Positions 1 to 8,330 are shown, counted from the first letter of the stretch. The stretch: 64,000 nucleotides of DNA from Acidovorax sp. Leaf78 (GCF_001422735.1 NZ_LMLZ01000022.1:423666-487665), one strand, 5' to 3'. The notes: a model not told the origin generated them from the sequence alone. Program-made: numbers and translations.

Positions 1-1873
1 CGGCTTCGTACTGCAGGCCCTTGTCGGGTGCGAAGGACTTACCCGATCGGTCGGTGCCGCCCGTAGGGTTGAACGATTGGCTGATGCTCAGGTAAGGCGC
101 GAGCCCGCTATCGGTCAGGTAGACCAGACCCGCGCGACCGGTGGTAGCGGTGTTCTTCTGCGTCTGGCCTGCGCCGTTGAAGACATCGTCGTTGCGGAAG
201 CGGTCGTGGCGCCCGCCCACCAGCAGCACCCAGCGGCCGTCGATCTTGATCTGGTCCTGCAGGTAGACGCCGAACTGGCGCCGGTTGTCCTTCAGATGCC
301 GCCAGGTGCTGGTGGTGAAGGGCGCGCCATAAACGGGAGCGAAGACGTCGATGGGCGCCAGCGTGCCGCGCTCGCGCACGGTGTCGTATTCGGAGCGGGC
401 ATAGTCCACGCCGCCGAGCAGCGCGTGCTGCACGGCGCCACTGCCCAGGCGGTACTGCAGGTGGGTGTCGGTGGTGAACACCGCCGTGTGATCGTCGTGC
501 ATGCGCGACTGGCGGGCGAGCCTCTGGCGAGTCGGCCCGGCCACCCAGCCTCCGCTCAGGAAGTAGTTCGAGTCCAGGCTGGACTGAAAACGGCGCAATG
601 CGTGGCTCAGTTGCAGGGTGTCCGATAGCGCGTGCTCGACGACGTAGCCCAGGGTGCTGATAGTGGTGTCGAAACGGTTGTAGCCCGGCTCACCAAGGTA
701 GCGGCTGCGGGGAATCTCGCCAAGCGGGTGGTCTTGCAACGTACCGATGATGGGCAAGGTGCCGGCATCGCTCTGCCGCGACTTCTGGTGGCTGGCCAGC
801 AGCGTGACCGCTGTGGCCGCCGACGGGCGCCAGGTGAGCGCTGGCGCCACATAGATGCGGTCGTCCCGGCCGAAGTCGATGAAGGTGTCGCTCTTGCGTG
901 CCAGGGCCGTGAGGCGGTAGGACCACACGCCTTCGGCGCCGATGGGGCCCGTGAGGTCGGCCGACACCTGGCGGCGCTGGTGGCTTCCCACTTCGAGATT
1001 CACTTCGCGGTAGGCCTCGCGCTGGGGCCGCTTGGTCACGGTGTTGACCACTCCGCCCGGTGCCGCGGCGCCGTAGAGGATGGACGATGGGCCTTTGAGA
1101 AACTCCACACGCTCCAGGCCATAGGGTTCCTGCTTGCCGTTGTAGATGTTGGCCATGTAGCGCATGCCGTCGCGGTAGAAGCTGCCGAACTGCATGTCGG
1201 CCTGGAAACCGCGCAGGAAGAACGAATCACCCTGGCTGGGGTTGATCGCCGCAGCCCCGGAGGCGATGCCGGCGGTGTAGCCCAGGGCGTCCTGCAGCGT
1301 CTGCGCGTGCTGGATCTGCATCTGCTGGCTGCCCACGACCGAGATCGATTGCGGCGTCTCGATCAGCGGGGTGTCCGTGCGGGTGGCGGTGGCGCTACGG
1401 GTGGCCGTGTAGCCGCGCAGCGGGCTGGTGGCCGTCTCTACCTCGGCGGCGGCGGTGACGCGCACCTGGGGAAGCGTCTTTCCCGCATCGACAGGCAGAG
1501 AGTCTTGTACTCCGGCTTTTTGCGGTGCGGCCACCAGCACATAGCCCGCCGGCGTACGGCCGATGGCGTGGCCACTGCCTCGCAGCAATTCGGAGAATCC
1601 GTCCTCCACACCGTAGCTGCCCTGCAGGCCCGGGGTGCGAAGGCCCTGCACACGTGCCGCGTCCACCGCGATCGCCACGCCCGCCTGCTGGGCAAATCGG
1701 TTGAGCGCCTCCGCCAGGGGGCCGGCGGGAATGTCGTAAGACCGCGCTGCCTGGGCGGCAGGTTGCGCCTGTACGGGCAACGCGGCCGCCGCCAGCCCGG
1801 CCAGGGCCATCTGCAGCGCCAAAGGGGCGAGCCGGGCTCTCAGAACCGGGCGTGCGGGGAGGGTGAAGAGCAT
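1..1873 (-). CDS. TonB-dependent siderophore receptor, 3' end cut by window edge
   Basis: Outer-membrane receptor for ferric-siderophore uptake powered by TonB. Reading leftward from the ATG at 1871-1873, 624 codons are visible with no stop before base 1. Residues 1-35 form a signal peptide ending near LPVQA. An STN domain follows at about 45-95 (SYDIPAGPLAEALNRF, then GYVLVAAP), which marks receptors that signal to a FecR partner. The plug starts near 145 (DTPLIETPQSISVV) and the barrel continues to the window edge, where the LQYEAG-type strand motif appears. AGGAAT precedes the start by about 8 bases. It lies 87 bp downstream of fecR and fecI, so it is probably their target. The ligand cannot be told. 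Confidence 0.93.
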   Translation of the reverse strand, partial: MLFTLPARPVLRARLAPLALQMALAGLAAAALPVQAQPAAQAARSYDIPAGPLAEALNRFAQQAGVAIAVDAARVQGLRTPGLQGSYGVEDGFSELLRGSGHAIGRTPAGYVLVAAPQKAGVQDSLPVDAGKTLPQVRVTAAAEVETATSPLRGYTATRSATATRTDTPLIETPQSISVVGSQQMQIQHAQTLQDALGYTAGIASGAAAINPSQGDSFFLRGFQADMQFGSFYRDGMRYMANIYNGKQEPYGLERVEFLKGPSSILYGAAAPGGVVNTVTKRPQREAYREVNLEVGSHQRRQVSADLTGPIGAEGVWSYRLTALARKSDTFIDFGRDDRIYVAPALTWRPSAATAVTLLASHQKSRQSDAGTLPIIGTLQDHPLGEIPRSRYLGEPGYNRFDTTISTLGYVVEHALSDTLQLSHALRRFQSSLDSNYFLSGGWVAGPTRQRLARQSRMHDDHTAVFTTDTHLQYRLGSGAVQHALLGGVDYARSEYDTVRERGTLAPIDVFAPVYGAPFTTSTWRHLKDNRRQFGVYLQDQIKIDGRWVLLVGGRHDRFRNDDVFNGAGQTQKNTATTGRAGLVYLTDSGLAPYLSISQSFNPTGGTDRSGKSFAPDKGLQYEA

Positions 1874-1960
1874 AGAAGGGATTCCTGGGGTGACGTTGTT
1901 CACTGCATGACGCACGAGAACGCCACAGCGGAACCGGAAACTCCCAAAAATCCAAAAAAA

Positions 1961-3010
1961 TCAGGACTGGACGTCTACCAGAACCAGCCAGGGAGTGAGG
2001 GTGCGCACGCGCAGCTGCGGGAAGCTGGTGAGCAGCAGTTGCAAAGCCTGGTCGGTGTCGTCCAGTGGCAGCACGGCCGAAACGCGGATGCCCTCGATGG
2101 CACTGCGGTCATAGCGGAGGTGACCGGGACGGTGGCGGGCCAGCTCGTCCAGCACCTCGGACAGCGGCCGGTCGTTGGCCACCAGTTGGTGCGCGGCCCA
2201 GGCCTGCGCGGCGCTGCGTACATCGACGGGCTGCACTGCGCCGACGCCGTGGCGGGTGATGCGCACGCGTTCGCCAGCATGCACGCGGGTACCCTCGCCG
2301 CCGGCTGGGTGGCCATCAGCCTGCTGCACTGCGACGGTGGACTCCAGCATGGTGAGTTCGGTGACCGGTCCTTCGGCCATATCCATGCGCCGCACAGCGA
2401 AACGGGTGCCCAGCGCGCGGATGCGGCCCTCGGGCGTCTCCACATCGAAGGGGCGCGGACCTGCAAGCGCCTGGCCGTCGCGGGCCACGTCCACAAGGAT
2501 CTCGCCCTGCACCAACTCCACGGTGCGGCCGTCCGCGCCATAGCGGACATTCACGGCACTGGCGCTGCCGAGGGTGAGGTGGCTGCCGTCGGCCAGGATG
2601 TGGGACTGCCACTGTCCCGTGGATGTTCGCAGGCCCGCCAGCAGATAGCCAGCAGGCCAGGCCTGCAGCGCGCACCAGGCCGACACGGCGAGCGCGCAGG
2701 CCATGGCCACACCAACACGCCGCGCACCGCTGCGCGGGCGTGCCAAGCCGGCGCGCAAGGCGGCCTTGGCAGCCTGGGTGGTCTGGGGGAAACCACCGGC
2801 ACGTTCACGCATAGACTGGACCTGGCCCAGCAGGGATTCCATCTCGGCCGCGGCGGCCGCATGCCGGGGGTCCGTGGCCTTCCAGGCCTCAAAACCGCGC
2901 CGGGCCCGATCCCGCTCGTCTGCACCATCGGCCGTGAGCTGAACGATCCACTCGGCAGCCTGGCGGGCCATCTCCTCCTGAGCGACAGGATCAGGGATAG
3001 GGGTGCGCAT
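1961..3010 (-). CDS. FecR-family anti-sigma/sigma regulator
   Basis: Inner-membrane sensor that receives the signal from the STN domain of the receptor and controls the FecI sigma factor. The 349-residue product has an N-terminal DUF4880-like segment (EEMARQAAEWIVQL, FEAWKATDPRH), one membrane helix near residues 95-120 (VAMACALAVSAWCALQAW) and a periplasmic FecR domain with the VELVQGEILVDVA and RALGTRFAV signatures, then a C-terminal STN-like end. I chose the ATG at 3008-3010, just after the sigma gene stop. An in-frame start at 3052 would overlap the sigma gene by 28 bases. Family length fits. Confidence 0.92.
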   Translation of the reverse strand: MRTPIPDPVAQEEMARQAAEWIVQLTADGADERDRARRGFEAWKATDPRHAAAAAEMESLLGQVQSMRERAGGFPQTTQAAKAALRAGLARPRSGARRVGVAMACALAVSAWCALQAWPAGYLLAGLRTSTGQWQSHILADGSHLTLGSASAVNVRYGADGRTVELVQGEILVDVARDGQALAGPRPFDVETPEGRIRALGTRFAVRRMDMAEGPVTELTMLESTVAVQQADGHPAGGEGTRVHAGERVRITRHGVGAVQPVDVRSAAQAWAAHQLVANDRPLSEVLDELARHRPGHLRYDRSAIEGIRVSAVLPLDDTDQALQLLLTSFPQLRVRTLTPWLVLVDVQS

Positions 3011-3024
3011 GGATATGCCCGCGA

Positions 3025-3546
3025 TCAGACCGGGGCACCGTTGGCACGGCACTGCAGCAGAACCTGCACCAGATACTTGCGCACCATGCGATCGGACACA
3101 CCCAGGCGTGCCGCCACACTGGCATGGCTCTCACCGTCGAGGTAATGCAGAACAAAAGCTTCTCGCGCCTTGGCAGGTGTTCCTTGCAACGCCGTGCTGA
3201 TCTGCACCAGCGCCTGCACCGCCATCAGCGTGTCTTCCGGGGAGTGGTGGCCGGTTGCGGCACCCGCGGCGTGCGCCAGCTCGGCCAGGTAGGCCTGCTC
3301 GACCTGCTGGCGGCGAGCACGGTCTACGAGCAAGCGCTTGGCGGTGGTGGTGAGATAAGCGCGCGGCTCGCGCATGCCCGTCAAAGCATCGCGCGAGGCA
3401 ATGATGCGCACGAAGGTGTCCTGCGCAACGTCGGCCGCGTTGTGCGCGCAGCCCATGCGCGCACGCAACCACCCGAACAGCCAGCCATGGTGCTTGCTGT
3501 ACAGAGCGTGCAATTCCTGCTGCAGGGCAGGCTCGGCGGCTGGCAT
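3025..3546 (-). CDS. FecI-type ECF RNA polymerase sigma factor
   Basis: Extracytoplasmic-function sigma factor of the iron-uptake group, 173 residues, the usual size. Region 2 is seen as YSKHHGWLFGWLRARMG, then DVAQDTFVRII; region 4 ends with HASVAARLGVSDRMVRKYL. It is the first gene of a fecI-fecR-receptor unit on the minus strand and starts 18 bp from a Fur box, so iron depletion should induce it. It would then direct transcription of the receptor gene at 1-1873. The cognate promoter in the 87-bp gap before the receptor was not identified. Confidence 0.93.
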   Translation of the reverse strand: MPAAEPALQQELHALYSKHHGWLFGWLRARMGCAHNAADVAQDTFVRIIASRDALTGMREPRAYLTTTAKRLLVDRARRQQVEQAYLAELAHAAGAATGHHSPEDTLMAVQALVQISTALQGTPAKAREAFVLHYLDGESHASVAARLGVSDRMVRKYLVQVLLQCRANGAPV

Positions 3547-3564
3547 GGGGCCCGTGTTGTAACG

Positions 3565-3584
3565 AATGAGAATTATTCACAATT
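3565..3584 (-). promoter_or_regulatory. Fur box upstream of fecI
   Basis: AATGAGAATTATTCACAATT at this position resembles overlapping Fur hexamers (NATWAT repeats) and is far more AT-rich than its surroundings. It sits 18 bp before the fecI start, where Fur-Fe2+ would cover the promoter. The divergent DUF3297 gene starts about 95 bp away on the other side. Confidence 0.75.
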
Positions 3585-3677
3585 GTATCGCCATGCCCTC
3601 GACGGTATGTGGCATCTCGCAGGCCCGCCAGCGAATCAAAGAAAATACGCGCTTTTGCTTTGCAACCAGACCACCGC

Positions 3678-3947
3678 ATGACCGACACCACGCCAGCCGC
3701 CACGACCGCCACCGGCCGTCCCGCACTCCCCGACCACCTGAGCGTGGACCCGCGCAGCCCGCACCACGTGGCTGCGGTGTTCCAGCATGACATCGGCATC
3801 CGCTTCAACGGCAAGGACCGCACCGATGTGGAGGAATACTGCGTCAGCGAGGGCTGGGTGAAGGTGCCTGCGGGCAAGACGGTGGACCGCAAGGGCCACC
3901 CGCTGATGATCAAGCTCAAAGGCAAGGTCGAGGCTTTCTACAAGTGA
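3678..3947 (+). CDS. DUF3297 family protein
   Basis: Small cytosolic protein of a conserved family without known function; 89 residues, the normal family size. The characteristic core is visible: LSVDPRSPHHVAAVF, then IGIRFNGKDRTDVEEYCVSE and GWVKVPAGKTVDRKGHPLMI, ending KLKGKVEAFYK. The start MTDTTP was chosen because the family begins here; an in-frame upstream start at 3609 would add 23 residues that look non-conserved. It is transcribed away from fecI and ends at a strong terminator. Confidence 0.9.
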   Translation: MTDTTPAATTATGRPALPDHLSVDPRSPHHVAAVFQHDIGIRFNGKDRTDVEEYCVSEGWVKVPAGKTVDRKGHPLMIKLKGKVEAFYK

Positions 3948-3956
3948 CACGGGGCC

Positions 3957-4000
3957 CGCGCGGCTGCGCCGCGCCGGGATCTGCCGCGCGTCTTTTTTTT
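3957..4000 (+). terminator. Intrinsic terminator after DUF3297 gene
   Basis: CGCGCGGC (3957-3964) pairs perfectly with GCCGCGCG (3983-3990) and is followed at once by TCTTTTTTTT. The run of T ends 2 bases before the ATG of the next gene, which is unusual. Confidence 0.8.
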
Positions 4001-4002
4001 CC

Positions 4003-4506
4003 ATGCCTGACGACAACGCCGCACCCTGGGTGATCCATTGCGACGGCAGTGCGGTGCCCAACCCGGGGCGCATGGGCCTGGGTGCCGTGGTGTGTGCGCC
4101 CGATGGCACGGTGGCGCAGCAGCTGTCCGAGGCCACCACCTTCACCGGCTGCAACAACGAGGCCGAGCTGCGGGCGCTGGCCCTGGCGCTGCGCTGGCTG
4201 CAAAGCCAGGGTGGCGCTGCCGGCAGCGCCGTGATGGCCTACAGCGACAACAGCGTGCTGGTGGAGCAACTGGGCACCACCCGCCCCGCCGGGAGTCCGC
4301 GGGTGCCTCCCATCGCCAGGCTGGCCGGCTTGTTCGATGAAGTGCGCGCGATGATGCAGGCCTGCGGCGATGTGAGCGTGCAGTGGATTCCACGCCATCG
4401 CAACGGTCAGGCCGATGCACTGGCACGTGGGGCGCTGGGGTTGGCGCCCAAGCCGTCCACGGGGCATCACACCCGTACGAAGAAGAAACGACAGAAGCGG
4501 CGGTGA
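4003..4506 (+). CDS. Ribonuclease HI-family protein
   Basis: RNase H-fold nuclease, 167 residues. The acidic catalytic set is visible: IHCDGSAVPNPG (first Asp), NNEAELRAL (Glu), YSDNSVLVEQL (Asp) and RNGQADALAR (last Asp). The C-terminus is a basic tail (TRTKKKRQKRR) that could bind nucleic acid. It resembles the short RNase HI paralogs rather than canonical RnhA. The ATG lies 2 bases after the T-tract of a terminator and no Shine-Dalgarno sequence is possible there; GTG at 4030 is an alternative start that still keeps the first Asp. Expression is therefore uncertain. Confidence 0.85.
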   Translation: MPDDNAAPWVIHCDGSAVPNPGRMGLGAVVCAPDGTVAQQLSEATTFTGCNNEAELRALALALRWLQSQGGAAGSAVMAYSDNSVLVEQLGTTRPAGSPRVPPIARLAGLFDEVRAMMQACGDVSVQWIPRHRNGQADALARGALGLAPKPSTGHHTRTKKKRQKRR

Positions 4507-4628
4507 GGAGCCGGGGGCTGGCGCATGCCATCTGCACGCGCCCCTGCCTTGTTCCCTCTCCCGCAAGGGAAGAGAGCGTGAAGACAAGTCCCGCGTGACA
4601 CGTTCTGTGTGCGAAACCCCAGGCCCCC

Positions 4629-5153
4629 TCAATCCAGCCCCAGCGCCTCCCGGTACGCCGTGATCCTCGGCAGCAGCACCTGGCGGCGTGCCAGGCTGTC
4701 GGGCGGCCAGTGGGTGTCGCGCTCGTAGTACTCAGGCACGGCGGGAGTGCCGGGCGGCAGCACCACCCAGGGCTGTTTGGACTGGGTGTAGATGTGGATG
4801 TCGGGCGGCAACAGGTCCGGCGCGTCCAGCGTGCCCACGCGCACAAAGGCCACCAGCGGGCCCGCGCCGGAGTAGTGGCTCCACACCGCCACGCGGCAGT
4901 GCGGGCAGCGCGCGATCTTCTGGCCGAAGCCGCTGTCCGACGGTGTGTCCACCAGATCGACCGCGCCCACCTGCAGCGCCATGCGGTCGGACTCGATCAT
5001 GGCGTTCAATGCAAACGACGCGCCGCTCTCGCGCTGGCACCAGCGGCAGTGGCAGCAGTGCACGAACAGCGGTGCGGTGAGCATGCGGTAGCGGACATGG
5101 CGGCAGGCGCAGCCGCCTTCCAGGGGGAACGACGCAGTGTCAGGGTGTGTCAT
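4629..5153 (-). CDS. GFA (CENP-V/glutathione-dependent formaldehyde-activating-like) domain protein
   Basis: 174-residue zinc-binding protein. The GFA cysteine pattern is complete: GGCACRHVRY near residue 14, HCCHCRWCQRESGASF near 33, and CPHCRVAVWS near 83. Family members are often annotated as S-(hydroxymethyl)glutathione-forming enzymes, but that activity is unproven for most, so no substrate is assigned. The 3' half (VVLPPGTPAVPEYYERDTHWP) is typical of the proteobacterial GFA subgroup. It is convergent with the RNase H gene across about 120 bp of non-coding DNA that holds a short CTCTCCC/GGGA hairpin. Confidence 0.88.
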   Translation of the reverse strand: MTHPDTASFPLEGGCACRHVRYRMLTAPLFVHCCHCRWCQRESGASFALNAMIESDRMALQVGAVDLVDTPSDSGFGQKIARCPHCRVAVWSHYSGAGPLVAFVRVGTLDAPDLLPPDIHIYTQSKQPWVVLPPGTPAVPEYYERDTHWPPDSLARRQVLLPRITAYREALGLD

Positions 5154-5320
5154 GGCGCAGCGATGATGGGGTGGCCCGGGATGGCCCCATTCTGGCGAAA
5201 ACGCGCCACAAAATCACGCGGTCAACGCACACGCTGACACCACCGCCGCTGAGCGCCTGCGTGGTGGGTTCGAGGTGCGTACGGGCGGGGTTGGGATGGA
5301 CGCATGCAGCGCGACGCCTG

Positions 5321-6613
5321 TCAGCCGCCCGCGCGCGCCAGCAGCAGGGCCTTTTCCTGCGCGTTGCGCGTGAGGCCCGCCGCACGCTCGAACTCGGCGC
5401 GCGCCTCGGCCACGCGGCCCAGCTTGGCCAGCAGGTCGCCGCGCACGCTGGGCAGCCAGTGGTACTGGGCCAGCACAGGGTCGGCCGCGATCTCGTCCAC
5501 CAGGCGCAGCGCGGCCGCCGGGCCTTCGGCCATGCCCACGGCCACGGCGCGGTTCAGCGCCACGACGGGCGAGGGCGCCACCTGCACCAGCGCGTCGTAC
5601 AGCGCCACGATGTGGGCCCAGTCGGTGTCCTCGGCGCGCCGTGCGCGCGCATGGCAGGCAGCGATGGCGCCCTGCAGGGCGTAGGGGCCCCAGGCATGGC
5701 CTGCGCGCGCCAGCTGTTCGGCCTTGTCCAGGGCGGCCAGGCCCCGGCGCACCAGCAACTGGTCCCACCGCGCGCGGTCCTGGTCCATGAGCAGCACGGG
5801 CTTGCCCTCGCCATCGGTGCGTGCGGGCAGGCGCGAGGCCTGGATCTCCAGCAGCGCCACCAGGCCATGCACCTCGGGCTCGTCGGGCACCAGGCTGGCC
5901 AGCACGCGCACCAGGCGCTGGGCCTCACCGCACAGCGCGGGGCGCATCCAGTCGTCGCCCGCCGTGGCGGCATAGCCTTCGTTGAAGACCAGGTAGATGA
6001 CTTCCAGCACCGACGCCAGGCGCGGCGCGCGCTCGGCCTCGCCGGGCACCTCGAAGGGCACGTGGGCGGCCGACAGGCTGCGCTTGGCCCGCACGATGCG
6101 CTGCGCCACCGTGGGCTCGGGCACCAGAAACGCCCGCGCGATCTCGGCCGTGGTCAGGCCGCCCAGCAGCCGCAGCGTGAGCGCCACGCGCGCCTCGGTG
6201 GGCAGCACCGGGTGGCAGGCGGTGAAGATGAGGCGCAGCAGGTCGTCGCCGATATCGTCCTGCTGCGCGGCCACCAGTGTGTCCACCACGTCGGGCGCGT
6301 ACTGGGCTTCGAGCGCCTCCAGGTCCTTGCCCAGCGCCTCGTGCTCGCGCGCGTGCAGGGCCTGCTGGCGCAGGTGGTCGATGGCACGGCGCTTGGCCGT
6401 GGTCATGAGCCATGCTGCAGGGTTGGCCGGCAGGCCGGTGGCGGGCCAGTGCTCCAGCGCGGCCACCAGCGCGTCCTGCGCCAGCTCTTCGGCCCGCCCC
6501 ACGTCGCGCGTCATGCGCGCCACGCTGGCGATGATGCGGGCGGCCTCGATGCGCCAGACGGCATCGATGGTGCGGTGCAGGGCATCGGCATCGGGACTGC
6601 GGGGGTCGTGCAT
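5321..6613 (-). CDS. ECF42-type RNA polymerase sigma factor with C-terminal extension
   Basis: 430-residue sigma factor, about twice the normal ECF length. Region 2 (ARIIASVARMTRDVGRAEEL, then AWLMTTAKRRAIDHLR) and region 4 (LTLRLLGGLTTAEIARAFLV, then TVAQRIVRAKRSL) occupy the first 190 residues. The rest is a helical SNF/TPR-like extension (VFNEGYAATAGDDW, ALNRAVAVGMAEGP, LAQYHWLPSVRGDLLAKLGR) that defines the ECF42 group. It is the last gene of a four-gene minus-strand unit starting at 8088, whose first gene encodes the YCII/DGPF protein that accompanies this group. I chose ATG at 6613 (MHDPRSP); longer in-frame reading would run into the VOC gene. Confidence 0.93.
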   Translation of the reverse strand: MHDPRSPDADALHRTIDAVWRIEAARIIASVARMTRDVGRAEELAQDALVAALEHWPATGLPANPAAWLMTTAKRRAIDHLRQQALHAREHEALGKDLEALEAQYAPDVVDTLVAAQQDDIGDDLLRLIFTACHPVLPTEARVALTLRLLGGLTTAEIARAFLVPEPTVAQRIVRAKRSLSAAHVPFEVPGEAERAPRLASVLEVIYLVFNEGYAATAGDDWMRPALCGEAQRLVRVLASLVPDEPEVHGLVALLEIQASRLPARTDGEGKPVLLMDQDRARWDQLLVRRGLAALDKAEQLARAGHAWGPYALQGAIAACHARARRAEDTDWAHIVALYDALVQVAPSPVVALNRAVAVGMAEGPAAALRLVDEIAADPVLAQYHWLPSVRGDLLAKLGRVAEARAEFERAAGLTRNAQEKALLLARAGG

Positions 6614-6632
6614 CGGTGGCCTCGGTGAACGC

Positions 6633-7040
6633 TCAGCCCAGCGCCTTGCTGGCATCCACCATGTGCACGAATTCCCAGCTGTGGCCATCGAGGTCGTCAA
6701 AACTGCGCGAGTACATGAAGCCCAGGTCCTGCCCCGGGCGGGGCGAGGTGCCGCCGGCCGCCACAGCCTTGGCCACCAGGGCGTCGACCTCTTCGCGGCT
6801 ATCGCACGAGAAGCACAGCAGCACTTCCGACGTGGTGCGCGCATCGGCGATCGCCTTGCTGGTGAAGGTCTGGTAGAAGTCCTTGACCAGCAGCATCACA
6901 AAAAGATTCTCGCCCACCACCAGGCAGGCACCCTGTTCGTTGGTGAAGTCGGGGTTGAACTCATAGCCCAGGGCGCGAAAAAACGCCTGCGAGCGGGCCA
7001 TGTTCTCGATGGGCAGGTTCACGAAGATTTGTTGGTGCAT
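6633..7040 (-). CDS. VOC/glyoxalase-like domain protein
   Basis: 135-residue vicinal-oxygen-chelate fold protein of the PhnB/YaeR-like type. It begins MHQQIFVNLPIENMARSQAF and ends SFDDLDGHSWEFVHMV, the usual paired beta-alpha-beta modules. GAGCC precedes the ATG at 7040. The gene is third in the ECF42 operon, 19 bp ahead of the sigma factor. Substrate and catalytic competence are unknown; such proteins are frequent members of ECF42 clusters, so a role in a stress or detoxification response is inferred only from context. Confidence 0.88.
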   Translation of the reverse strand: MHQQIFVNLPIENMARSQAFFRALGYEFNPDFTNEQGACLVVGENLFVMLLVKDFYQTFTSKAIADARTTSEVLLCFSCDSREEVDALVAKAVAAGGTSPRPGQDLGFMYSRSFDDLDGHSWEFVHMVDASKALG

Positions 7041-7105
7041 GAGAGGCTCCTGAAGGGGTGTGAAGGTAAAGGGAAACGAAAGCTTTGGCAAAGGGGTGGC
7101 GGGTT

Positions 7106-7645
7106 TCACGCTGCGGGTTTGCCCAGCGCCACGGCCTGCAGATTGGCCAGGCCGTCCTCGAAGTCCTGCCCCACCATGCGGTCCATGTTGAAGACCAGGT
7201 GCGCGATCTTGGCGAGGTAGGGCACGGGGCCCTGCATGGCCCACGTGACGCGGGTGGCGCCCGCGCCTTCGGGCTGCAGCGTGAACTCGACCTGGTTGTG
7301 GGCTTCGAAGGGTTTGACGAAGTCGAGCTTCATGCCCACGCGGCGGGGCGCCGTGGCTTCCACGATCTCCATGCTGCCGGTACCCACCTTGTCGCCCTGC
7401 CAGGCGTAGCGCGCGCCGGGGCCGGCCGTGGTGGCGCTGTACTCGCCCTTGATGGCGGGGTCTTTGCGTTCGTACGGGTTCCAGGTATTGAACTGGCGCA
7501 GGTCGTGGATCAACCCGTACACGCGCTCGGGCGGGGCGGTGATCACACGGCTGCGTTCCACGCGGAAGGTGTCGGGGCGGGTGGCAGCGTAGGCCAGCAG
7601 CAGCGCCAGGGCGGCGAGCAGCACGAGGGCGATGGTCTTGATCAT
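7106..7645 (-). CDS. Membrane-anchored SRPBCC (START-like) protein
   Basis: 179 residues. The first 22 form a hydrophobic anchor or uncleaved signal (IKTIALVLLAALALLLAYA). The rest is a polyketide-cyclase/AHSA1-like SRPBCC fold: VERSRVITAPPERVYGLIHD, LRQFNTWNPYERKDP, ATRVTWAMQG and the final helix MDRMVGQDFEDGLANLQ. Such domains bind hydrophobic ligands. It is second in the ECF42 operon, 29 bp after the YCII gene. No ligand can be inferred. Confidence 0.88.
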   Translation of the reverse strand: MIKTIALVLLAALALLLAYAATRPDTFRVERSRVITAPPERVYGLIHDLRQFNTWNPYERKDPAIKGEYSATTAGPGARYAWQGDKVGTGSMEIVEATAPRRVGMKLDFVKPFEAHNQVEFTLQPEGAGATRVTWAMQGPVPYLAKIAHLVFNMDRMVGQDFEDGLANLQAVALGKPAA

Positions 7646-7674
7646 GGTGATGGCTCCAGGGCTGGCGGGTCGTG

Positions 7675-8088
7675 TCAGCCGCGGGCTTCGAGTTCGCGAA
7701 AGTGCTCCACGCCCTGCACGGCGGCGAAGTCCTCCATCTCGTACAGGGGGCGCACCTCGATCTCGGCCGCCAGGCCCTCGCCGCGGGGGTTGGGGAAGCG
7801 GCGCGTCCATTCCAGCGCCTCGTCGCGGTTGCGCACCTGGATCAGCGTGTACCCGGCGATGAGCTCCTTGGTCTCGGTGAACGGGCCGTCGGTGACGGTC
7901 CGTGCACCGGCGGCACCGTAGTGCACGCGCCAGCCCTGCGCGCTGGGTTTGAGGCCGCTGCCATCGAGCAGCACGCCGGCCTGCGCCAGCTCCTCGTGGT
8001 AGCGGGCCATGGCGGCCATCAGGGGTTCGGTGGGCATGTCGCCGCGCTCGGACTCGGCGGTGGCTTTCACGATGATCATGAATCGCAT
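7675..8088 (-). CDS. YCII-related (DGPF) protein of the ECF42 operon
   Basis: 137-residue ferredoxin-like-fold protein. It begins MRFMIIVKATAESERGD and contains VTDGPFTETKELIAGYTLI, the DGPF signature that gives these ECF42 partners their name. AGGAG lies just before the ATG at 8088. It is the promoter-proximal gene of the four-gene unit and the ECF42-type promoter lies 63 bp upstream. In Streptomyces the DGPF protein genes are the direct targets of ECF42 factors; the biochemical role of the protein is not known. Confidence 0.92.
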   Translation of the reverse strand: MRFMIIVKATAESERGDMPTEPLMAAMARYHEELAQAGVLLDGSGLKPSAQGWRVHYGAAGARTVTDGPFTETKELIAGYTLIQVRNRDEALEWTRRFPNPRGEGLAAEIEVRPLYEMEDFAAVQGVEHFRELEARG

Positions 8089-8150
8089 GGGGTTCTCCTG
8101 GCAAGGGTTCGGGGTGCGGGCCGCGGCGAATCGCTGGCCTTCATCTGCAC

Positions 8151-8177
8151 GACGAACGAACCTGCGCCAGATCGACA
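8151..8177 (-). promoter_or_regulatory. ECF42-type promoter of the DGPF operon
   Basis: On the minus strand TGTCGA (8177-8172) and CGTC (8154-8151) are separated by 17 bases. This agrees with the described ECF42 target motif (TGTCGA at -35, CG[A/T]C at -10). It precedes the operon that ends with the ECF42 gene itself, so the system is probably autoregulated. Confidence 0.75.
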
Positions 8178-8197
8178 CGCTGTCGGCAGATTGCGGG

Positions 8198-8211
8198 TTT
8201 CTACGTAGAAA
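8198..8211. promoter_or_regulatory. 14-bp perfect palindrome in divergent intergenic region
   Basis: TTTCTACGTAGAAA is a perfect dyad between the ECF42 operon and the WG-repeat gene, 21 bp upstream of the ECF42 -35 element. A GCCCCT/AGGGGC hairpin lies next to it (8224-8240). It may be an operator; no binding protein can be named. Confidence 0.35.
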
Positions 8212-8330
8212 AAAACTCTGCGCGCCCCTGCGCAAGGGGCTGCTGTGGCGTATCTGCCAAGCCGTGCAAATGGTTACCGGCCGCACCCGGATGCATCGTT
8301 AGGATGCCCCGCGAGGGACCCCCACCAACA

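Noticed and set aside
632..3145. 837-residue plus-strand reading frame opposite the receptor and FecR genes
   Set aside because: High-GC antisense artefact: the opposite strand encodes clear receptor and FecR sequences, and the plus-strand product is low-complexity without any family motif.
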